Below, piece after piece: positions 26,438-33,309 of a DNA stretch of 64,000 bases. Origin of the DNA: Caldicoprobacter guelmensis. Lineage in GTDB: Bacteria > Bacillota > Clostridia > Caldicoprobacterales > Caldicoprobacteraceae. The translations under genes were made by a program, and so were the position numbers. The stretch is from positions 1-64,000 of the forward strand of contig NZ_JAFBDW010000001.1 of assembly GCF_016908415.1 (NCBI RefSeq). The letters run 5' to 3'. Within the stretch, counting starts at the first letter, position 1. Each line of letters begins with the position of its first letter. The notes beneath the pieces were generated by a model. That model saw only the letters and a program-made list of their open reading frames with translations. It did not search any database and had not been told where the DNA came from.

Positions 26438-26977
26438 GTGATTTGGTTAGACCGTTCAGTGCCTGTTCAAAGAAAAGTGGCTTTGGGTGGTATACTGGCC
26501 GGCTTTATTATGATGTCTCTGGTGGCTGCCTACCTTATACCCGTGAACAGGCTGTTTTTCCTTGCGGTCAGCTCTCTTTTTGTGTCAATTATGATTATGA
26601 AGGTGGACTTGCTTTATGCCGTTTTGCTCTATGTGGCAACAGCTGTGCTGGCATTTTTTATGATTCCGTCAAGGAGTATCGCTTTAGCGTATATTGTTTT
26701 TTTTGGGGTATATGGCATCATAAAATTTTTGTGCGAGCAGATAAGAAACGCTGTTATAAGCTGGACCTTGAAGTTTGCTGCATTCAACGTGAGTCTGCTG
26801 ATTTTGTATTTTCTGGTCAGCCTTGTTTTTGGAGAAAGCATATCATCTAGGCTACCTTTGCCTCTTTTATGGCTGGGCGCTCAATTTGTGTTTTTAGTAT
26901 ACGACATCGTCTATACCATGTTCATAGGCTTTTATCACAGGAGGCTGGAGAGGGTTTTAAGAGGGTGGTTTAGATAA
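26438..26977 (+). CDS. Multi-pass membrane protein of unknown function
   Basis: A 179-aa hydrophobic protein with about five transmembrane segments: roughly residues 12-33, 37-53, 56-75, 80-95 and 110-130, with a sixth near 142-165. The C-terminus is basic (HRRLERVLRGWFR), suggesting a cytosolic end. GTG at 26438 is the likely start. It follows the J-domain gene by 19 bp, so the DUF5685/J-domain/membrane trio looks like one operon. I do not recognise a family; a membrane partner for the J protein is conjecture. Confidence 0.65.
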   Translation: MIWLDRSVPVQRKVALGGILAGFIMMSLVAAYLIPVNRLFFLAVSSLFVSIMIMKVDLLYAVLLYVATAVLAFFMIPSRSIALAYIVFFGVYGIIKFLCEQIRNAVISWTLKFAAFNVSLLILYFLVSLVFGESISSRLPLPLLWLGAQFVFLVYDIVYTMFIGFYHRRLERVLRGWFR

Positions 26978-27048
26978 GTATATCCAATTTAGCTCTTAAA
27001 AAGGGATATTATGAATGAGGACCAAACATTTTTAAGCAGGTGATAGAT

Positions 27049-27828
27049 TTGATTGCAGAGATAAAAGGTAAGATAAGTTCTACAGGGTCTAACCTCAGCG
27101 AGAGATTGGAAGATAAGCTGACGGGGGATTTTTTCGGTTCTTTAAGGTACATCCCTTTTAACAAGGTGGCAAAGCAGATTATTTTAAAAACCAGATTTTT
27201 ATATGAGGGATCTGCAGCGATACTGAAGGAAATTGAGAACATAGATGCTTCCTATTGGAACCATAACATTGAGTTTTGGCCCAGTGACCCTCAGGGAGAA
27301 CTAGACGTACTTATGGATTTTGATAATATAGTCATCGGTATTGAGGTTAAGCTTTACAGCGGGTTGTCTTCGGACGACGATATTGTTAATTTAGCCAGCA
27401 CCGGGGCCATCGATAGTAGGCATCAGCTGTCCAGAGAATCAAGGATATTAAAGAAAAAGATATTGGGCGCCGATAAAAAAGCTTTGTTGATATTTATTGC
27501 GCCTGAACACATTTGTTATCCGATTTGCAGGGAAGCCTGTGATAGAAACATCATTGAACACGGTGTTGTTCTGGGATATATACCATGGGAAGAAATACTA
27601 GTAACTTTGGAAGAGTCAATTGATAAGCAGGAATTAAACGATTTTGAGAGGTTGATAATAAAAGACATTGTGGATTTACTGAAGAGGAAGGGTTTGGAGC
27701 GGTTTAGGAGTTTTAATATTGAGTGTCCCAATATAGATGGCGATCTGTGGTTTTGTTTTGATTATTATGACATAGATTTCAGCTTTATTTACCATATTGC
27801 AGTAGAGGATTGTTGTAGATTGGAATAA
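27049..27828 (+). CDS. PD-(D/E)XK nuclease-like protein
   Basis: A 259-aa soluble protein. The segment WPSDPQGELDVLMDFDNIVI then GIEVKLYSG places D86, E99 and K101 in the classic D-x12-E-x-K arrangement of PD-(D/E)XK nucleases. This fits an endonuclease-like fold, but no restriction-enzyme family was recognised. TTG 27049 is preferred to GTG 27040, because GCAGGTGAT is properly spaced. A 10-codon ORF (27011-27043) with its own ribosome site ends in this site. The next gene, 28010-28591, is of unknown function and may form a two-gene system with it. Confidence 0.7.
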   Translation: MIAEIKGKISSTGSNLSERLEDKLTGDFFGSLRYIPFNKVAKQIILKTRFLYEGSAAILKEIENIDASYWNHNIEFWPSDPQGELDVLMDFDNIVIGIEVKLYSGLSSDDDIVNLASTGAIDSRHQLSRESRILKKKILGADKKALLIFIAPEHICYPICREACDRNIIEHGVVLGYIPWEEILVTLEESIDKQELNDFERLIIKDIVDLLKRKGLERFRSFNIECPNIDGDLWFCFDYYDIDFSFIYHIAVEDCCRLE

Positions 27829-28009
27829 TAGTAGGTTTAAGGAGCAGCGGTTATTTTTCTATAAGAAGTCTCTTTGGGGAAAAGATATATAACAGTGCCA
27901 AACACAGCAAGTTAAGACTTATAGAGAAAGCAAAGACATTAATGTTAGAAAGGAGGGGAGAGCGCATGCCTCTCTATCTTGAAGAAGATGGAGTATCCTG
28001 CGCTCGTAT

Positions 28010-28591
28010 ATGATGAATTTAGGTGAAAATCTTAAGAAAGCATTCAATGTGGTTTATAAAACCTATGAAAATGTGGATAAACTCATGAAATACTGTGATT
28101 CTATCTCTGGCGATTGTGGATATGAATCTGTAACGAGATACTTTTTGAGATATAAATCCGACATAAATGTAGAAGGATGGTTTATAAGAAGCTTTATAAA
28201 GCTCTACCAGTCTAAAAACGATGAGCTTTTGGACAATGGATGGAGGAATGGACCTGTATTTGTAATGGAAGTAAACTTTGAGGACATGCCGGTTGTTTAC
28301 CTTTCAAAGTTCGAATATGAGGATGTTTCTAAGTTGCCCAAAGGAGTGTCGCCAGCGGATCACTGGAAGTTTTCAGACCCGTTGGTCATCCGTGAAAATG
28401 ACTTTTTTGAGAAACAGGCTATGGAAGGAAAATATAAATATTTCGTTTCTCAACCCAGAACAGAAGAGATAAAGATTAGATATGGGGATATCAAAAGGGT
28501 TGTGTGTACCACGGTTGATTTGACGGAATTGAATTCAAGCTCTGTACCGGAGAAGATATTCGGGAAGTTTGATGCGTTGAGGGGATTGTAG
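28010..28591 (+). CDS. Unknown protein downstream of the PD-(D/E)XK gene
   Basis: A 193-aa soluble, acidic protein with no family I recognise. Notable stretches are GWFIRSFIKLYQSKNDELLD, NGWRNGPVFVMEVNFEDMP and GVSPADHWKFSDPLVIREND. The ATGATG start has no ribosome site of its own. Instead a 15-codon ORF (27966-28013, ATG after AAAGGAGGGG) ends exactly on it (TATATGATG), so translation is probably coupled. A 180-bp gap separates it from the nuclease gene in the same direction. A role as partner, inhibitor or specificity subunit of the nuclease is only a hypothesis. Confidence 0.6.
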   Translation: MMNLGENLKKAFNVVYKTYENVDKLMKYCDSISGDCGYESVTRYFLRYKSDINVEGWFIRSFIKLYQSKNDELLDNGWRNGPVFVMEVNFEDMPVVYLSKFEYEDVSKLPKGVSPADHWKFSDPLVIRENDFFEKQAMEGKYKYFVSQPRTEEIKIRYGDIKRVVCTTVDLTELNSSSVPEKIFGKFDALRGL

Positions 28592-28709
28592 ATGATTTGT
28601 TGTTAATGTTGTGAGTTCAGGCAGGATTGTTAAGAGAAAAGAACCCAATATATTATCGAAACATCTGTATGAGATACATCTTTGTTAAAAATTACTGAGA
28701 GGATCATAT

Positions 28710-28766
28710 ATGCTGTATGCAATGATTGTTTTGGTGGTAATTACGTTTGTATTGCAATTGCCGTAG
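28710..28766 (+). CDS. Candidate 18-aa hydrophobic peptide
   Basis: ATG 28710 follows GAGAGGATCATAT and encodes MLYAMIVLVVITFVLQLP, a single membrane-spanning stretch. Peptides of this kind occur as type I toxins or membrane-complex subunits, but a chance ORF is quite possible. No antisense promoter or terminator was identified around it. Confidence 0.25.
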   Translation: MLYAMIVLVVITFVLQLP

Positions 28767-28969
28767 ATATTTGCAAACTGTCACCTTAAACTCAGTAGCG
28801 TTTATGATCATCAGTGATTACACCCAACACGTGTATGTTATTATTTCGCATTAATATGGTATAATATTTATGAGGTAAAGTTATGAAATGCGGTAAACGA
28901 CGGATTTTGTTAGAAAGATAGAAACTATCAATATTTTGTATCGAGCAATCAGGAATAAGGTGATTGCCT

Positions 28970-29062
28970 GTGATACCACAAGAAAAAATCAATGAAGTTG
29001 TTGAAAGAATTGTAAAAAATGTACAGCCTGAAAAAGTGATAACGCATCTTCAAGGTCTTTGA
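28970..29062 (+). pseudogene. N-terminal fragment of a minimal nucleotidyltransferase (MNT) gene
   Basis: GTG 28970 after AAGGTGAT opens MIPQEKINEVVERIVKNVQP then EKVI, typical of the first helix of MNT-type nucleotidyltransferases, where LFGSYA normally follows. Here the frame changes to unrelated residues and stops. The 3' part has been replaced by the inverted end of a PIN-domain gene. TATAAT at 28860-28865 may be its old -10. Confidence 0.65.
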
Positions 29063-29282
29063 TGGATGGATTGGCCAGGGCTTTTTCTACATCTTTATTT
29101 GTTATGCCGATTAATTTTACGATGTTCAAAAGGGCTTTGATCGCCAGAGCGGCTTTATCGTTCCCCAAATTTTTTGAGATAAAATAATAAAGGTCTGTCA
29201 CAGCAAAAGAAGCAATATACGCTTCTATTATCTTCTCTTCAGCGCTCTTGAGAACTTTGTAAGAAGCTGCATCAAAGGAGAG
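29047..29282 (-). pseudogene. PIN-domain toxin remnant, both ends missing
   Basis: The minus-strand frame reads SFDAASYKVLKSAEEKIIEA, then SFAVTDLYYFISKNLGN and ...KDLEDAL. This matches the middle of VapC-like PIN toxins, including the TDLYY strand and the ED acidic pair. The first catalytic Asp segment (LLDTNVxxD) and the last third are gone. It is a paralog of the PIN proteins at 23383 and 63954. Confidence 0.75.
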
Positions 29283-29385
29283 TTATTAGCCATAGGTGTT
29301 TGAATGATTCACTTTATGTTTAGATGGTATAATAAAGAAAAGAAAACCAAAAATTTACCGAGAAAATATGATGGAGAGGATAGCA

Positions 29386-31083
29386 GTGAAGAAAATACCT
29401 TATGGTATGTCCAATTTTAAGGCCATGCGAGAAGAAGGATATCTGTATGTCGATAAGACGATGTATATAGAGAAGATAGAGAACATGAGCGGTAAATACC
29501 TGTTTTTTATAAGGCCAAGAAGATTTGGGAAAAGCCTCTTCCTTTCTACGCTTAAGCATTATTATGATATAAACAGTAAGAAAGATTTCGATAGGCTGTT
29601 TGGTGACCTCTATATAGGGAAGAACCCCACTAAGCTAAGAAACAGCTATATGATATTCAGGTTGGATTTTTCGGGCTTGGATACAAGCAATAAGGACAGG
29701 TTGGAGGTATCGTTTAAACAAAACCTGATCGATGCAATGTGTGTTTTTTTGGATGATTACCAGAATATGTTTAATGATATAGAGCAGATAAAACAACGCA
29801 TCTACAAAAGCCCGGATATAAAGTCGATGGTGAGTCAGCTGATAAATGAAGTAAAGAAAGTGGGGCAAAAGATATACTTGATTATAGATGAATACGACCA
29901 TTTTGCCAATGATATAATAGCTCAGGGTGATAATGAATTTTATAAGGGAATAATCAGGGCATCGGGTTTTGTAAGGGATTTCTACGAAACCCTTAAGATA
30001 GGGACGGAAACGGTAATAGACAGAATGTTCATAACAGGGATATCTCCGGTAATGCTGGACGATTTAACGAGTGGGTTTAACATAGCTTTAAACGTTACAA
30101 TGGATTTAAGCTTGAATGAGATGTTGGGCTTCACGGAAGAAGAAGTAGTGAAGGTATTAGAAGAGATAGGGGTAGAGAAAAAAGATGAGCTGGTTTACCA
30201 CCTAAGAGAGTTGTATGATGGCTATAAGTTCAATAAAAATGCCAAAACTAGGGTTTACAACCCCGATATGGTTCTGTATTTTTTGGCACAGTTTAAGAGC
30301 ACAGGAGGATATCCGGAATATTTGATAGACGATAACATGAAAACAGACTATGAAAGGTTAAATAAGCTTACAATGAATGAGCGGAACAGGTCATTATTAG
30401 AAAAAATCATAAAAGATGAAGGGATAGTGGCTGAGATAGTTACAAAATTTTCATTTGACAGGATGTACGATGAGGAATATTTTGTTTCGCTGTTATTCTA
30501 TATGGGGTTACTCACTATAGAAAGGCAGGAAAAGACGAGGCTATTTTTAAAAATACCAAATTATGTAGTTAAAGCAATGATGTGGGAATATATCGAAAAT
30601 AACTTAAAGAAACAGCACAGTATAGACCTTGACTTAAACGAGTTGAGAAAGACGATAGAGAAGATGGCATATGAAGGAAAGATAGAGCCGTACGTAGAAT
30701 ATATAAGCCAGAATGTGCTGAAGACTTTGTCAAACAGGGATATGATAAACTTCGATGAAAAATACCTCAAACTGATTTTACTCACCTACCTTGTGAACAG
30801 CAAAGCTTACAGGCCGGTAAGCGAAAAGGAAACGGCTGGAGGATATATAGACATATATCTGGAAAGGGATGCAAGGATACCGGATGTAAAATACGAGTGG
30901 TTAATCGAGTTGAAATATATAAAAAAGGGTGAAAGAAACAGCATAGACAGGATAATTGAGGAAGGTTTGAATCAGCTTAAGAGATATGGTGAGAGCAAAG
31001 GCCTGCAGGGCAGAAAAGATTTAAAACAGGCACTCATCATATTTATAGGAAAAGATGAATACCGGGTAATTGAGATTGGATGA
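29386..31083 (+). CDS. AAA-ATPase-like protein with C-terminal PD-(D/E)XK domain
   Basis: A 565-aa protein of the widespread AAA-ATPase-like (PF09820 type) family with a PF08011-type nuclease domain. The N-terminal region has KKIPYGMSNFKAMREEGYLY, then VDKT and a Walker A-like RPRRFGKS at 43-50. Walker B is LIIDEYDHFAN near 165. The C-terminus contains GYIDIYLE...EWLIELKYIKKGE, giving D and E-x-K nuclease ligands. Function is unproven; these genes are often multicopy in anaerobes and are suspected to be mobile or defence-related. GTG 29386 is preferred to the ATGs at 29368/29371, because GGAGAGGATA precedes it and homologs start KKIPYG. Confidence 0.85.
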   Translation: MKKIPYGMSNFKAMREEGYLYVDKTMYIEKIENMSGKYLFFIRPRRFGKSLFLSTLKHYYDINSKKDFDRLFGDLYIGKNPTKLRNSYMIFRLDFSGLDTSNKDRLEVSFKQNLIDAMCVFLDDYQNMFNDIEQIKQRIYKSPDIKSMVSQLINEVKKVGQKIYLIIDEYDHFANDIIAQGDNEFYKGIIRASGFVRDFYETLKIGTETVIDRMFITGISPVMLDDLTSGFNIALNVTMDLSLNEMLGFTEEEVVKVLEEIGVEKKDELVYHLRELYDGYKFNKNAKTRVYNPDMVLYFLAQFKSTGGYPEYLIDDNMKTDYERLNKLTMNERNRSLLEKIIKDEGIVAEIVTKFSFDRMYDEEYFVSLLFYMGLLTIERQEKTRLFLKIPNYVVKAMMWEYIENNLKKQHSIDLDLNELRKTIEKMAYEGKIEPYVEYISQNVLKTLSNRDMINFDEKYLKLILLTYLVNSKAYRPVSEKETAGGYIDIYLERDARIPDVKYEWLIELKYIKKGERNSIDRIIEEGLNQLKRYGESKGLQGRKDLKQALIIFIGKDEYRVIEIG

Positions 31084-31258
31084 TTGCCCATGGGATTTGA
31101 TACGCTTCCATTGCCAGCAGGCAGTAGAAAAAGCACTAAAAGTGTATACAGGCAACCATTTTTTTGTATATAAAAGCAGTTTAAAGTATGAGTTTATTTT
31201 GGATTATTGGGGGATTTGTTTTTTATTACAGAGTTGAGTTAATGAAAGGAAGAAAGTT

Positions 31259-31702
31259 ATGATAAAATTTGGCAAAAAGCTGCCAAAAGATATATTGGCT
31301 AGAGCTGCGGAAAAGCTCCCCGCGGTTTTTGAAAAAGACCCCCAAATTGTAGCGGCATATGTTTACGGGTCATACGCTACGGGAAAAACCACAGATTTGA
31401 GCGACATAGATATAGCTGTATTGTTGCGGAAAAAGGGGGATTGGAAGAAGCAGCTTGAATTGATTAACAACATAGCTGAAGCCCTCGAGATTGATGATTT
31501 TGATCTGGTAATTTTGAACGATTGCCCGCCTTATATGCAGTACGAGGTTATTGCTTATGGGAAAATGATATACGAAAAAGACCATGACGAAAGGTGCGAT
31601 TTTCAAGTAAGGGCACTTCAGCGGTATTTTGACGTCAAGCATATTTATGAGGAGTACAATTATTACCTCAAAAGGAGAATAAAAGAGGGTAGGATGTTAT
31701 GA
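31259..31702 (+). CDS. mntA: MntA-type nucleotidyltransferase antitoxin
   Basis: A 147-aa minimal nucleotidyltransferase. The motif GS-x10-DxD is visible as G37-S38 and D49/D51 (VYGSYATGKTTDLSDIDIAV). In characterised MntA-HepT pairs this enzyme AMPylates a Tyr of the HepT toxin and silences it. The stop overlaps the HepT start by 4 nt (ATGA). A good ribosome site, AAAGGAAGAAAG, precedes ATG 31259. About 90 C-terminal residues extend beyond the core fold. Confidence 0.88.
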   Translation: MIKFGKKLPKDILARAAEKLPAVFEKDPQIVAAYVYGSYATGKTTDLSDIDIAVLLRKKGDWKKQLELINNIAEALEIDDFDLVILNDCPPYMQYEVIAYGKMIYEKDHDERCDFQVRALQRYFDVKHIYEEYNYYLKRRIKEGRML

Positions 31703-32124
31703 ATAAACAAAAAGTATTAAGGCAGTTAGCTATGTTAAATGGGTACTTAAGAGAATTAGTGACAATTAGAAATATACCGCAAAAGGAATTTGAAGAAAAT
31801 ACTCTGATAAGAGCTGCAGCGGAAAGGTTATTACAGGTTGCAATTGAGACTATCCAGAATATAGGCAATCACATTATTGCAACCAGGGGATACAGGAGTC
31901 CCAAAGATTATGCCGATATTTTTAAGGTACTGGAGGAAGAAAAGATTGTACCCGCTGACTTTTCGGAGCAGCTTCAGAAGATGGCGCGGTTCAGAAACAG
32001 GCTTGTTCATCTTTATTGGGATATAGACGCACAGATGATATATGATATAATTCAGAATAGGCTAGGTGATTTTGAAAGGTTTGCGCAGATAGTGGTTGAG
32101 GAGATGGAAAGGGAAGAGGAGTAA
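31699..32124 (+). CDS. hepT: HepT-like ribonuclease toxin (DUF86)
   Basis: A 141-aa all-helical HEPN protein. The active-site motif R-x4-H-x-Y is R99-NRLV-H104-L-Y106. The family cuts RNA and is neutralised when MntA modifies the motif Tyr. The 4-nt overlap with mntA shows co-translation. The gene is intact and full-length for the family, so this is probably a working type VII toxin-antitoxin pair. Confidence 0.9.
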   Translation: MNKQKVLRQLAMLNGYLRELVTIRNIPQKEFEENTLIRAAAERLLQVAIETIQNIGNHIIATRGYRSPKDYADIFKVLEEEKIVPADFSEQLQKMARFRNRLVHLYWDIDAQMIYDIIQNRLGDFERFAQIVVEEMEREEE

Positions 32125-32140
32125 ATAGGGGGTTTTGGTT

Positions 32141-33118
32141 GTGCTAAAAATTGGCTACCTGGTATCTGGGGGAATAATCACAAACTACAAATGCTCATCC
32201 AAGTGCAAGCATTGCTGTTATTCCAGTTCTCCCCAATGGCCGGATGATTACATGACGCCGTCCATGGCTGATGAGATATTTTCCACATTGCGGAGGTTGA
32301 GCTGCCGCTCGGTTCATATTGGCGGAGGGGAGCCCCTTCTTAAGCCTGACAAAATTCTACCCGTACTTGAGGCTGCCAGCAGGAACGGAGTTGGTATAGA
32401 ATACATCGAGACCAATGCGTCGTGGTACAGGGATGAAACGTCAGCTGATGCTGTCCTTAAGGACCTTAAGAAATACGGTGTGCACACGTTGCTCATATCT
32501 ATAGACCCCTACCATAATGAGTATATACCTTTTTGGAAGGTAAAGGCACTCATGGCGGCATGTTCAAGGGTGGGAATGGGGGTATTTCCCTGGCTTATGG
32601 ATTTTTGGTCCGATATAGATGCGATGGATGACAGCAGGCCCCATTCCCTTGATGAATATGCACGGCTTTTTGGACAGAATTATCTTGCGCGGCTTTCTAA
32701 AAGATATGGACTCAATTTGAAAGGGCGGGCTTTGAAGACTTATAAATCCATGATGAAGAAGCAGTCTTTTGAGCAAGTATTAGAAAAATCTAGGCCATGT
32801 AGACTGCTTTCAGGCGTTTATCATTTTCACGTTGACCTATACGGCAATTTCGTTCCGCAATCCTGCCCTGGCCTTTCGATACCCTTAAGTGAGCTGGCAA
32901 AGGGTGCTGACCCGGCTCGCTATCGTGTATTTTACACACTGGAGACTGCAGGCGTAAAAGGGCTTGCCGAGCTGGCAATGAAAGAATATGGGTTCAATCC
33001 TCAAGCCGAGTATGCAGGAGAGTGTGACCTTTGCTATGACATAAGGAACTATTTGGTGCTGGAGAGGGGACTTAACCTCCCCGACCTTAAACCGGAGGGG
33101 CATTATAGGTATGTGTAA
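32141..33118 (+). CDS. Radical SAM protein
   Basis: A 325-aa radical SAM enzyme. The [4Fe-4S] cluster motif CxxxCxxC is C18, C22, C25 (YKCSSKCKHCC). GGGEPLL follows as the SAM-binding GGEP motif, then the strand LISIDPYHNEYIP. C-terminal Cys residues (CRLL, SCPGL, GECDLCYD) could hold an auxiliary cluster, as in SPASM/twitch proteins, but the pattern is short. GTG 32141 follows TAGGGGG. It is co-directional with MntA-HepT and separated by 16 bp. No precursor peptide gene is visible nearby, so the substrate is unknown. Confidence 0.85.
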   Translation: MLKIGYLVSGGIITNYKCSSKCKHCCYSSSPQWPDDYMTPSMADEIFSTLRRLSCRSVHIGGGEPLLKPDKILPVLEAASRNGVGIEYIETNASWYRDETSADAVLKDLKKYGVHTLLISIDPYHNEYIPFWKVKALMAACSRVGMGVFPWLMDFWSDIDAMDDSRPHSLDEYARLFGQNYLARLSKRYGLNLKGRALKTYKSMMKKQSFEQVLEKSRPCRLLSGVYHFHVDLYGNFVPQSCPGLSIPLSELAKGADPARYRVFYTLETAGVKGLAELAMKEYGFNPQAEYAGECDLCYDIRNYLVLERGLNLPDLKPEGHYRYV

Positions 33119-33246
33119 AGGAAGAAGAAGGGCTATCAATTGTCTGGTTTGATTGGAACCATGCTTACACCGATTATGGCATTTTGTTCCTTGTATTTGG
33201 CCTAGCGATGGCTAAGAGAAGGTATTGATATGGAGGGATAAAAAGG

Positions 33247-33276
33247 TTGATAACGTTTGGCAAAATTTGATAAAAT
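33247..33276 (+). promoter_or_regulatory. Promoter of the GH116 gene
   Basis: TTGATA (33247-33252) and TAAAAT (33271-33276), spacer 18 bp, about 35 bp before the ATG. AAAAGGAGTG serves as ribosome site. Confidence 0.6.
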
Positions 33277-33309
33277 AGGAATAGATTAGATAAAAGGAGT
33301 GTTTGCCCT

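Noticed and set aside
26425..26850. 141-aa Cys-rich frame in the membrane-protein gene
   Set aside because: It is the shifted frame of the hydrophobic protein at 26438. Hydrophobic helices in the other frame and the natural ribosome site favour that gene.
28792..28992. 66-aa minus frame near the nucleotidyltransferase remnant
   Set aside because: No family similarity or ribosome site, and it runs antisense to the promoter and start of the remnant.
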